Part shown: positions 43,251-53,540 of the stretch, piece after piece
Layout of the letters: each line of letters begins with the position of its first letter
How positions within the stretch are numbered: position 1 is the first letter of the stretch
NCBI GenBank assembly: GCA_036426205.1
Contig: CM071568.1
Span: 38,764,960-38,828,959 of the forward strand
DNA length: 64,000 nucleotides
Direction: 5' to 3'
From: Ascaphus truei
Taxonomy: Eukaryota; Chordata; Amphibia; Anura; Ascaphidae
Program-made: the position numbers and the translations under genes
Notes under the pieces: generated by a model
The model's database searches: none
The model's input: the letters and a program-made list of their open reading frames with translations, nothing else
What the model was told of the DNA's origin: nothing

Positions 43251-44220
43251 TATATCTAATAAAGTGTACTGTATAGGAGTACACCAAAAGGTCCCAAATG
43301 ATGGCGCACCGCAGACCAGAGTTTGATTATATCATGGTCTAAATGTGCGACGAAAGACAAACAGTTAAAATAATGTTTATTTACATAAATATAGATAAAA
43401 AGGTAAATCCTAGATCCTAAATCTCTAAAGTGAGAGATATAAACCTCTAGCTAGAGGCTGTGCATATAGGTGTATACTGGTGAAAAAAACACTCGGATCA
43501 TAGTATAGTAAGTAAATGCTTCTGCTGCAGTGTACCAAAAGTAGCCTTTGTATGGTATATTTGGTTCAAAAAAGGTCTGGAGGTATAAACCACACAAATG
43601 CGGTGAATACCTACTCAGTAGAATAGTGTACTGATAATCGTAGAATAGATCCTCTCGAAAGAATTGTGGGGGAGAGATATTAATATATCAATTTATTTTC
43701 CCTAGATGTACAAGAGGAGATGTTCTACTGCAGAGAGAAATAGGTAATGTATACCATAGTGACTCTGAGAAGGCTATACTGATGCTGGTAGTACGTCTCT
43801 GTTGGTCTAATCTCCTAGTATATATACTCTTTAATGCTATACCAGATACTTTTGTTGGTATTGCTCACATAAGTATCAAGGCCATATCCAGCACAATATT
43901 AAGTGCATACATTAGAATGTTGTACCTCACTGTATCATGATGCCAGTGCAGTGTTTTAGTCATTGTCGTGTGTAGTTTCCGGCAATAAAGCTCAACAATT
44001 CTTACAGAATCATGTGATATTCTCAATGTATTGTATGTAACCCTTTGATAGCAGTTCTATGAATGCTGCAAATGTCATTAGTAAATTTGCAGCAAGTAGA
44101 TTCTGTTGTGCAGCAATGGTTAAATACTGCTAGATGTTCATGTGTATATTTTAGTATGAATACCTAATAGAGTCACGTGACTGACTGGATATGTCATATG
44201 CAACCCTCTCTAGCAGTACC

Positions 44221-44248
44221 TCTCTAGCAGTACCTCTCTAGCAGTTGG
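44221..44248. repeat. short tandem repeat, 14-bp unit
   Basis: CTCTAGCAGTACCT repeats two to three times near 44212-44250 inside the non-coding insertion. Confidence 0.6.
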
Positions 44249-44650
44249 TTATCAACATAGATATTTAAAGCTGTAACATAGTAGTGAAGCCACGATGTTG
44301 CGTGGCATTAGTTTTAATACTACTATATTATTGTTTATAGACTTTTCGGCATAGGTATATGCTGAGCACTCGCGGGATCGCGGAAGACTCCCGGTGCACC
44401 GTCAGACACACCGCGTCACAGCACTTCCCTGCTCAGAGGTTTTGAACAGGTACAGTGGAGTACGTGGTAAAGCTAGTAGCTATGTGTGATCGTATGGAAC
44501 TGGTGTATGGAGATACAGAGAACACACTACCTAGTGTGTTGGTACATGCTTGCGGAGGTTCAATCGGGAAATTCCCGTTGGTATACACAGCCGTTAGATA
44601 GGAGGCATAAACGAAAGGTTTTTTAATAATAAATATAGCACCATGTCGGC

Positions 44651-44699
44651 TATGACCTGACGTAAGTTTCGGCGCTTAGCGCGACTTCTTCCGGGGTGC
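44651..44699 (-). ncRNA. hammerhead-like motif at the start of the gag insertion
   Basis: Minus strand: CGGAAGA box (U4 to G, as in the PLE3 repeats), extra A, GCGC / GCGC stem, GAAAC, TTAC, GTC, AGG. Bases GGT after the triplet can pair with ACC before the box. The motif is at the 5' edge of the inserted RNA-derived sequence. Confidence 0.4.
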
Positions 44700-44952
44700 T
44701 GAATCCTCTGTACTCGTGGGGATCCACTGCATAACGGTTAATGGCCGGAAGGTGAGGGTCCGAGGCCGTGGAGAGATCCAGAGAAGGCAGCGCCGCGGCT
44801 GCCATGGCAGAGGAGCTTGGGGAATGCTGCAACAGAGAGATTCTTGAGAGCTCTTGAGTCATGGAGTTGAGTTGCGCCTCCACCTGAAGGAGTCGATCCA
44901 TTTCACTGGGTTGATCAACCTCTCCGGGGTCCATGTCCATTGGGCTGAGCAT
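44700..44952 (-). pseudogene. Gypsy1 gag N-terminus
   Basis: The frame opens MLSPMDMDPGEVDQPSEMDR two bases inside the LTR boundary and continues with a leucine-rich stretch (LLQVEAQLNSMTQELSRI) that may form a coiled coil, then INRYAVDPHEYRGF, where the insertion cuts it. A downstream Met (MDMDP) is also possible as a start. An ATG that overlaps the primer-binding site is unusual among LTR elements in general. Confidence 0.8.
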
Positions 44953-44954
44953 AA
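44943..44954 (-). promoter_or_regulatory. Gypsy1 primer-binding site, self-priming type
   Basis: On the minus strand TATGCTCAGCC starts one base after the 5' LTR. It is not a match I recognise to a tRNA 3' end (no TGG start). It is exactly complementary to GGCTGAGCATA at the predicted transcript start (45360-45350). Confidence 0.75.
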
Positions 44955-45767
44955 TGTCACGCTGCGCTCACCACGGACAAGGAGGGACCCCGGATCTGAG
45001 GTGAAAAGGGTAATACTTGCACCCACAGCTGCGGGGACACGCTTGGAAGGTGGATAGTAGACGTCCGGAACTGCACGGGAGAAATGGTAAAGTTCAGATA
45101 CTCGCCGGATAATTGGGAAGTTCCAGTAGAATAGTCGGTGCCGAGAGCCTTGGGTTTGGAGCCGGGAGGTAGGTGGGAATCTGTAAGCCGAGGTGGAGGG
45201 TTGGAGAGTTCGGGAGGTCAGAGGGCAAGCCAAAGGTCGAAATCCAGAGCGGGTCCACAGTCAAGCCGGTTCGGTACACAGGAGTTCACTAGAAGAGACA
45301 GAGACAAAAGCACTAAGGCAGGCCGTGGGTAACGCAGGTCACACAAAGCTATGCTCAGCCAAAGAAGGAATGGCTGAGCAGAGTATAAATGCGGAGAGAG
45401 CCCAATGGCAAGAGGGGGAGGGACGGAGGAGCGGCCCCATGGGAGGCAGGGATAGGTTAGGGAATGTGCCACAGCTGATGAGCTTGACGCGTAGCTTGTG
45501 GGCGGTGCACGCGCATCAGGCGTGTGCACCGGGCGGGGGAGGTGCGCGCGGCCTGAGCTGGGGGCGGGAGTTCCACCCGCGGGAGGACAGAAAGGTCCGT
45601 GAGTGTGCGCGCACATACGCGTGTCCTGTGGCAGCTGCGGGGACCAGGGAGTAAGGAGGAGGGTCCCGCTCACGGCGGTGAACCTGTGGAGCTGGAGCCG
45701 GGGAGCGCCAGGTAAGTTGTGGCATGGGGGGAACCCTCTTTGGGAGAGGTGTTCCCGAGTTCTTACA
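44955..45767 (-). repeat. Gypsy1 5' LTR
   Basis: 813 bp, TG...CA ended, upstream LTR of the element (right in window). Followed on the right by AAAAG, the duplicated target. Confidence 0.92.
45350..45390 (-). promoter_or_regulatory. Gypsy1 LTR promoter and predicted transcript start
   Basis: Minus strand ATTTATACTC at 45390-45381 serves as a TATA-like box. Thirty bases downstream, at 45360, begins GGCTGAGCATAG, the eleven-base complement of the primer-binding site. The spacing is what TBP-directed initiation gives. The start is predicted, not observed. Confidence 0.65.
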
Positions 45768-46956
45768 AAAAGTCCTGGAACTCAACTCGACATGCGTTAC
45801 CAGACGCCACCGCTGTATCTTCTCTAGAGATGCCAAAATCCCTTTACCGGAAGATAGAACCAAACGTCATGATACTCTTTTCGAGTTGTAGTTCCAGCCG
45901 TGACTGCTACGTTCTATTCTGAGAACTTGGCCTTAACATTTCTGAAGCTGGCTCGCATCTATTTCTCTCAGAGAATCTTTTGGTCAATTCAAATCTGTTG
46001 CTGCTGTCTTGGCACTTAGAATCTCTCGACCTGATTGGCTGCTAGGTTTCTTATAGGATTTTGAGTCCCATTCACAAAACGCTACAGCCAATTAGCGCGT
46101 GAGAATTTTTCTACCAGCCTATCACAGATTTGTCGGTACTCTGAAGGCGGGTGGGCACTGATTTCAATTCTGCTAAGGGGCATGCGCCAACCTGGCACCT
46201 CTGCCACTTAGCATATTGAACCCCCTGTTGTGCCATGCTCCTCCGAGTCTGGGGCTGGGAAAATGGTTGCCGGATAGCCCTTATTCATGTCAGGACGTGA
46301 GTACTTGAGTATAACTTCGGTACTCTGCCCGCCCTAACACCCTGGCATTTCTGAGACTTTCAAGTCCGGGACCTGACCAGACACAGTGGCACCAAGCGTG
46401 GTGGCCATTTGGTCTCTCGGAACCACGGATTTGGAAATTCCTCAGTTCATATACAGGGCATATACACTGTTAATAAAAATCATACACAATTCTTCTAAGT
46501 CCCTTATCCCCTAGGATCTACTGAAAAGAGGCGCACGTTCATTTTCGGAGCTCCAAGATCTACCTTTAAGAAGTTTTAATAAAAGTTGCTTCAAATAATG
46601 CTTAGGTATATTTTCAAGGTTGCTTCAATTATACCGAAGCTGGACTTAGAAATTATTTTACTCTCGCGACCTTATACATCCTTGGAGATATCCTGAACCC
46701 CTATACCGGGTCCAGGGGTTTGGGCATATACCGTTGGGGACTCCCACTAAACCAGGGACCCCTGACAATACCCGGGATACACCAATCCCTATGCCCTTTT
46801 TTACCTCTCTGGTCAGTGCTGAAACAGGGACTCCTGGCGGTGAGCTGCAAGAACATTTTCAGGGTAGGAGTTTGACCAGAGCATTGTGCTTCAATGTAAT
46901 CTTACCTGCTTCCCGGGAACATCTTTGGGGTATTCTGTATCGGGAACACCGCTACA

Positions 46957-47350
46957 TAACCACAATCTGTAAAGAATCTCTCTGTCAAACCCACCCTGAA
47001 ACTCATAGCCTAGCAATTCCTGCTTGCTGGCACTCCTGGAAAGGCAAAAAATACATAAATGCTTTGTCACATATTATCATACAATGCATAGCAGTACATA
47101 CACGACAGCCAGGTCCAAGAGCTGACACTCTAGGACCACACCACGTGACTCAGGGGCTACCAAGAGGACTTGACCTTTATTAGTGAGCCTGGTTACCCCC
47201 ACACCATCACAATGGTAGATTAGTAGCCAAAACAGGCATGGCTACACATGTATACATTCAAACTAAAAATGATTGTATTGCATTGTTAAACTGCATTCAG
47301 TTCTATTGCAAACTACCTGACTAAACCACATTTATGTAGCCTACAGCAGG
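46957..47350. other. spacer right of the family B LTR
   Basis: No gene seen. The frame at 46734-47183 crosses the LTR edge and is not supported. Confidence 0.4.
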
Positions 47351-48180
<830 letters not shown>

Positions 48181-48962
48181 TGTAACGCCTGTATGCCCGC
48201 AGACTTGGCCAGTCCCCAGTACTGAGGTGGCTAAGGGTATAACACGCACCCACAGCATTTAGGGCGTGCCCGGAGTGTGGTAAGGTGCGTTGCCGGGCCT
48301 GGTGAGAAAGGGTTAACGTGATACTTGCTGAGTCCGGGGTTCCAGAAATCCGAGGGTCAATATCCAAGAGCCATGGGTCAGGGGCAGGAGAAATCAGCGT
48401 AGTGAGGTCCAAAGCCGAGTCCAGGGGTTGCGAGGTACACGTAGTCAAACAAGAGCCAAGATCAAATCCAAAGGTATCCAACAGGGGCAGGGACAGGAAC
48501 AAGAGCTGTAACAGAGAACAGAGCTAGGCATAGACAGCTGCATACAGGAGTCTCAGAAGAACTATGCAGAGCAATGAAGGAGAGGGCAGACTGGGGTTAT
48601 AAATGCAGGAGGACCAATGGTAGCAAGGGGTGGAGCGGAGGCCTGTCTGAGTGATCCCAGGGATACGTCCAGATGAGCAGAGTCAGAGAGGTGAGTAGTT
48701 GAAATCGCCTGCAGCCAATGGGGGCGGAGCCAGCGGCACGGGAGGACGAGTAAGATGATCGGGTGCGCGCGCACTCTGTAAGCTTGCCGTGCGCTGCCCC
48801 GGCCACGTGCGAGAGGATGTGGCGTGCGCCGAGGAGGAGCGGCATGGCATGGGGGCAGGAGAGGTAAGGAGCCGAGGGAGCGGGGAACCGGAGCTGACAG
48901 CCGCACTGGGAGCTGAGGTGACAGGGACCCGCTGAGAGGTGCATGTCCCCCGATCCCTTACA
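48181..48962 (-). repeat. Gypsy2 3' LTR
   Basis: 782 bp from TGTAACGCCTG to CCCTTACA. A TATA-like box on the minus strand (TTTATAACC) lies near 48598-48605. No second LTR is in the window. Confidence 0.85.
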
Positions 48963-49347
48963 GTACCCCCCCCTGAGGATCGAACTCCGGACGATCCTCC
49001 CAAGGTTTGTGAGGAAATTTCCGACGAAATTGTTTAAGAAGAGCTGGAGCATGAATATGATGACAAGGTACCCACTAGCGTTCCTCCGGGCCATATCCTT
49101 TCCAATGAACGAGGAACTGAAGTCTGCCCCTGGAAAAACGTGAATCAAGAATGGAATGGACCTCAAATTCCTGTTGCCCTTGTATTACGACAGGATTAGG
49201 TCTCTGAGGACGGTCCGGAAAATGTACATTTTGAACGAAGGGTTTCAGAAGGGACACGTGGAACACAGAGGGTATCCTCATGGTGGGAGGTAGCGAAAGT
49301 AGATACGCTACAGGATTGATCCGTTCGAGGACCTTGAAGGGACCCAA
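48958..49347 (-). pseudogene. Gypsy2 integrase C-terminus and chromodomain
   Basis: [20 protein letters not shown], then [10 protein letters not shown] and the chromodomain [10 protein letters not shown] / [17 protein letters not shown] follows ER, where the relative Gypsy1 has a serine before the conserved W. After this stop the same frame resumes with WVPCHHIHAP and ends PQGGVL-stop at the polypurine tract and LTR edge. The chromodomain is therefore complete but carries one premature stop. Confidence 0.88.
48963..48975 (-). promoter_or_regulatory. Gypsy2 polypurine tract
   Basis: A run of G preceding TAC on the minus strand abuts the LTR, as in Gypsy1. Confidence 0.75.
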
Positions 49348-49389
49348 GAATCTAGGAGCCAGCTTCTGGGAGTTTTAAGCTTGATATTT

Positions 49390-50235
49390 TTTGAAGATAG
49401 CTAAACTCTGTCTCCAGGTTTGTATTCTGGGCCCACCTGACGTCGACGATCTGCTTGCGTTTTTTGTCTTTGGACGGCCCCTTGCAAGGCTTTTTGAATC
49501 TTCTTCCAAGAGTTTTGTAGATTAGAGACGTGAGTATCTGCTGCAGGAACACCAGAGGGGAGGGAGGAGAGGGGAAGGCTGCTGGGATGGAACCCATAAT
49601 TAATGAAGAAAGGCGACTCTTGCGTGGACTCATTCTTCAGCGAATTAATAGCGAACTCCGCCCAGGGTAATAGGTACACCCAGTTGTCTTGAGATTCTGA
49701 CACAAAGCATCTGAGATACTGCTCCAAGGTCTGATTCATTCTCTCCGTTTGGCCGTTGGTCTGCGGGTGGTAACTCGAGGAGAAGAGGAGGGACATGCCA
49801 AGTCTCTGAGAGAATGCTCGCCAAAACTTAGAGATGAATTGAGTACCCCTGTCCGACACAATGAAGAGAGGCACGCCGTGTAACCATAAAAAGTCTTTAG
49901 AAAAAATGTCAGCCAAGGTGGCTGAATTGGGGAGACCCTTGAGGGGTATAAAGTATGTGTGCTTGGAAAACCTGTCCACTACCACAAGGATCGTATTCAT
50001 CCCCTTAGAAGTTGGAAGTTTCACAATAAAGTCCATGGAAATATGCTTTCAGGGCCATTCCGGAATAGGAAGAGGCAGGAGGAGACCGGAAGCTTTGTGT
50101 CGGGCGGACTTGCTCTGAGCACAGACTGGACAAGCTCTGGTGAAATCAAAAATGTCTTTGTTCATTTTAGGCCACCAAAAGGTCCGTTTAATAAGATCCT
50201 GGATGACCAGCAGATCTGGAAGAATGCCCCCACAC
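49390..50235 (-). pseudogene. Gypsy2 integrase
   Basis: The frame at 49401-50036 starts at the catalytic block MDFIVKLP (D2) and holds SDRGTQF (D62) and NGQTERM (E98), again with 35 residues between the last two. The zinc finger lies upstream at about 50040-50235, where the minus strand reads AGHPG and CPVCAQS after frame changes. Here the second histidine is kept, unlike Gypsy1. The frame ends early at PEYKPGDRV, short of the GPF block. Confidence 0.9.
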
Positions 50236-50780
50236 TAAGATCTTGTGGCGAAAACGTGGGGCAGCGTACAGACATCATTCTGGCACCTTAAATCTCCTAG
50301 GGATATGAGCCTGGGCTTTATTGATCTCATCCAGGATATCAAAAGTATTGGCAGAAATAATATACTTTGCTGGAAGGATGATCTCGGAAGATTCGTTAGA
50401 TCCTTCCTCCGTAGAAAATTGTCGAGAAAGAGCATCGGCCTTGATATTCTTGGTACCCGGAATATAGGAAATCGTGTAATTGAAACGAGAGAAAAAGAGT
50501 GCTCAACGTGCTTGACGGGATCCCAGACGACGAGCCCCCTCATTGTACAATAAGTTTTGTGATCGGTGAGAATAGCTACTGGCTCTTTGGTACCCTCGAG
50601 GAGATGTCTCCATTCTTGCAAGGCTAATTTGATAGCCAAAAGTTCACGGTTTCCGACATCATAATTTCTCTCGGCAGAAGAGAATTTCCTAGAAAAGAAT
50701 CCAAATGGATAGAGTCTTTCTTGGGGAGAAGATCTTTGTGAGAGTACTGCCCCAGCTCCCACATCAGAAGCGTCAACCTC
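50236..50780 (-). pseudogene. Gypsy2 RNase H
   Basis: The frame at 50235-50762 has [20 protein letters not shown] and [20 protein letters not shown], the core of Ty3-type RNase H, followed by AILTDHKTY. The catalytic VDASD block lies just upstream in another frame. Confidence 0.85.
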
Positions 50781-51379
50781 CAGGGTGAAAGGAAGGGATG
50801 TATCCAGATGCAGGAGGATGGGGGCGGAGACGAAAGCTCTCTTGAGGAACTCGAAGGCTTTGATGGCTTCAGAGGACCATGCTGTCGGATCAGCCCCTTT
50901 TTTGGTAAGAGCAGTAATGGTAGAGCGATAGTGGAGAAATTACGGATGAATTTTCTATAGTAGTAAGAAAAGCCAAGGAAACGCTGAACGGCTTTTAGGG
51001 ATTTCGGCAACGGCCAATCCAGAACAGCCTTCAATTTCTCAGGATCCATGGTGAAACATTTATCGGAGATTATATAGTCAAGGAAGGCTGTGGATGATTG
51101 GAGGAAGAGACATTTCTCCATCTTCACGTAGAGGCTATTCGCACGAAGCCGAGAGAGAACCACCTTGGTGTGACGAATGTGCTCTTCCAGATTCTTGGAG
51201 AAAATGAGGATATCATCTAAGTATACTATGACGAAAATACCCAAAATGTCCCGAAAGATATCATTCATAAATTCTTGGAAGACGGCAGGGGCATCGCAGA
51301 GGCCAAACGGCATCACTAGATATTCATAATGACCCGAACGCGTGTTAAATGCAGTTTTCCATTCGTCACACACTGACAA
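50781..51379 (-). pseudogene. Gypsy2 reverse transcriptase, second half
   Basis: [15 protein letters not shown] leads to the catalytic loop [10 protein letters not shown] (residues 53-62 of the 50624-51379 frame, both aspartates present) and to [12 protein letters not shown]. The fingers domain is absent because the element is truncated near 51372. The first residues of the frame (MSV) come from the neighbouring DNA. Confidence 0.88.
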
Positions 51380-52136
51380 TCAACCTACTGAGGATATCTA
51401 CCACCCATTCAGTTTGAATGGGACTGCAGGGACTCCCGCTGTGTTAATCCTATGGGCCATTAGTCTGGCTGCAGAAATCTCACAGAAATCTTGCAGCGTT
51501 ACAGTGAGATAGCCCCAGATTTTCCAAGGCAAGTCGTCGGATACTGGTGGCTGCAACTGTAGGCCCAAGCTGGACTAGTAAGGCCATTAACTATGGTCAG
51601 CATGTTTGGGGTGATGCCCCGAAAACACCTCAGGAGCCTGGGGTGTGGGTGCAGGTTGGGGTGTGGGTGCAGGTTGGGGTGTGTGTGCAGCCTGGGGTGT
51701 GGGAGCAACTGCTTCTGCCATGTTATTTTGTTTGTGTGTGTTGTTGTAGACAGCGCATGCACTGGTTTCAGTGGATGCAAATAGTTCAAAATCCACAAAA
51801 CTGCAGGATTCATTCCATTGGCTTCTCAAGGCCAGACCGCAGTACATAAGTGTTCCCACCAGTGGAATCTCGTGCCTTGTCTTGGTACCGAAAACAGTAA
51901 GTCTTGCTACATCTGTATATTTAGTTGATGACTGTTACAATACAAATACATTGCACAATTTTCTATATCTTGAATGATTTTCTCAACACACAATAGTGTC
52001 GACTTGTGCTAGAAGCAACATCATAGTTTTGTCCATGACAAACAAAGATTATGCAGAAGTTCAAGAATGACCTAACAAAGCTTTGCTTGTACTTGTTTTC
52101 CTCTCAATAAAGAACCAAAGGAAACATTCTTCAAGT
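51380..52136. other. spacer with a small tandem repeat
   Basis: A minus frame at 51587-51859 encodes a Pro/Thr-rich segment (the translation of the small repeat at 51640-51715). I recognise no family in the rest of it. Confidence 0.4.
51640..51715. repeat. tandem repeat, about 20-bp unit, four copies
   Basis: GGGGTGTGGGTGCAGGTT and close variants repeat about four times. Confidence 0.8.
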
Positions 52137-52445
52137 CTAAAATGTAATAGAATGTATGTAACGTATACACAAGGATAATTGTTCCTTTAATATAATGTTT
52201 TGTGTTTCATCACACCGTATTGAATAAAACCCTGGCTTTTTGGCTTCATAAAATATTTTGTACTGTATGTCTTCTTGTAATTCATTGTAAATTATATTCA
52301 GAGAGTCCTTGTTGGTATAATGTGTTGGCAATGCTGTATGGGTTTCTAGGTTTAGTAAAGCATTACATCTTAATTGTAATAGTTCATGATTTAAACATGA
52401 TATTTTTGTTTTTCCATTGTGCGTAGCTAAGGCAATATACTGCAT
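52137..52445 (-). pseudogene. hAT-type transposase remnant
   Basis: The minus frame reads FYSIRCDETQNIILKEQLSL and then CIRYIHS. This matches the first acidic block of the DUF4371/ZMYM-like hAT transposases, where the consensus is FxxxxDETTDxxxxEQLSxCxRYV. No zinc finger, second acidic block or dimerisation domain is visible nearby. In a live enzyme this region contributes to the DDE active site; here it is an isolated fragment. The start methionine has no meaning. Confidence 0.65.
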
Positions 52446-53050
52446 ACTAAGGAAACAAATAGTTTCTATTTCATTTGTTTCTTATTTTTATAGTCAATGG
52501 ACTGTTGCAATCCTGTTGCATGATTTATGAACAGTTTGTAGGCTGATCGATTACCAAAAGCCACTGCGTTTTTCATTTTTCTATGTTGAATTCCAAACAG
52601 CATGCTTTTAATGCATTATGTATTTAGAAAATATTCAAATCTGGTCTGCACTTTTTTAGGACAGAACTTAAATTTCAAATGTGTATGCATTTCCTAAATA
52701 ATACAAAATACTGAATCATTTTCCATATTATAATCTATCCACATCCATTTAGTATTTACCTTTTTTTCCTTAAAGATGTTCCCAGACATTTTGTAAGCTT
52801 TTGATTGCCCTGGGATAAAGAAAAACCCATCATCGGGTATTCACGAACAATTCTCAATGCATAAAAATCATGTCGTTTCAAATCTCAATTCCTGCCATTT
52901 TTTCCACTTTTTACTACAATACATGCTGGTATGTGACAGAAATCACACCTCTACCCACTGTATGCTATTGAGGCTAGCAAGGCATTGCCTTGCAATGTCC
53001 TAACAACTGCTACGACATACAAGAGGTTAACGCTCTCACCTCCCTCAGGT
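52446..53050. other. AT-rich spacer
   Basis: Nothing recognised. Confidence 0.4.
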
Positions 53051-53540
53051 TAACAAATAGATTGGGTAACACCACTAAAGAGAAAAAGAGAAGAGAGAGC
53101 GCACACCCCATAGTGTAAAAAAGTACATTTATTTATGGGAAGGAAAGGGAGGGAGAAGAATCTCACTCACAAGGGTATAAAAAATATAGGCATGTGTGAA
53201 TATATAAATCACCGCCAACACGATGTCTCCGCGTCTGTATTCCGCAACCCGAATCTCACTGGACAGCAGCGGGAAGACAACGACACACCGAGAGGCCAGA
53301 AATAGATGTTTGAAGTCCGCAAACCGATCCGTGTGGGACTTCTGTGTAATCTCCTCAGGTCTGTAGCCTCAAATCTGCTCCGCGCGTGATCCGGCACAAG
53401 CACGCGCTGTGTGATGACATAATGTCTTGCGTGATGACGTGTTCCTGACGCGTTTCATCGCACACGGGCGGCTTTCTCAAAGGCAATAGATTGAAGTTTG
53501 TGGGCTTCATATTTAGGTCCATTTGGTTACTAAGCAACCG
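53051..53540 (-). repeat. non-coding repeat with hammerhead-like motif
   Basis: CpG-rich sequence downstream (minus strand) of a hammerhead-like motif, resembling the non-coding ends near the motifs at 24982, 27105 and 28551. No PLE coding DNA is attached. Extent is approximate. Confidence 0.4.
53443..53485 (-). ncRNA. hammerhead-like motif, decayed
   Basis: Minus strand: TTTGAGAA box, extra A, a weak GC stem, GAAACGCGTC, AGG. The GAAACGCGTC part is ideal. The box and stem have decayed. Confidence 0.3.

Larger units (their letters stand above)
43251..44699 (-). mobile_element. non-coding insertion in gag with hammerhead-like start
   Basis: 1,449 bp without any sizeable ORF, flanked by a 35-bp target duplication. 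On the minus strand it opens, within its first 15 bases, with a hammerhead-like motif (44651-44699) and ends in GTACACTTTATTAGATATA. A long, variable duplication plus a hammerhead-like 5' end fits a non-autonomous PLE-type retroelement. There is no PLE coding sequence in it, so the family is inference. Confidence 0.65.
38367..45767 (-). mobile_element. complete Ty3/Gypsy chromovirus-type retrotransposon (Gypsy1), self-priming type
   Basis: 7.4 kb with two LTRs (38367-39186 and 44955-45767), both TG...CA, and the perfect target duplication AAAAG (38362-38366, 45768-45772). Minus-strand domain order is gag with CCHC knuckle, protease, reverse transcriptase, RNase H, integrase, chromodomain: the order of vertebrate sushi-type chromoviruses. 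The LTRs differ at about six of the first 150 bases, so the insertion is old. Frameshifts break gag-pol at several points, and a 1.45 kb element sits inside gag. Without it the element would be about 5.9 kb. Confidence 0.92.
38149..46956 (-). mobile_element. family B LTR split by a nested Gypsy element
   Basis: The left part (38149-38366) and right part (45768-46956) are the two halves of one LTR. Compared with the unbroken copy at 21274-22610, they join exactly at CACAAAAG / TCCTGG, apart from a 5-bp duplication AAAAG. It starts TGCCACGGGAGACT and ends ACCGCTACA. The outer flanks (GCGT and TAAC) do not form a duplication. Confidence 0.85.
48181..51372 (-). mobile_element. 5'-truncated Ty3/Gypsy chromovirus-type element (Gypsy2)
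   Basis: A second, different sushi-type element. It has a 3' LTR (48181-48962), polypurine tract, chromodomain, integrase, RNase H and the second half of the reverse transcriptase on the minus strand. Similarity stops inside the RT at CDEWKTAF (about 51372), so fingers, protease, gag and 5' LTR are lost. Gypsy1 and Gypsy2 proteins are clearly related but not the same subfamily. Confidence 0.9.

Noticed and set aside
44943..44960. tRNA-primed primer-binding site for Gypsy1
   Set aside because: I find no TGG start and no match that I recognise to a tRNA 3' end adjacent to the LTR. The self-complementary site explains the position better.
51587..51859. Possible domesticated or Harbinger accessory protein with a Pro-rich linker
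   Set aside because: The Pro-rich part is the small tandem repeat at 51640-51715 and the rest shows no recognisable domain.
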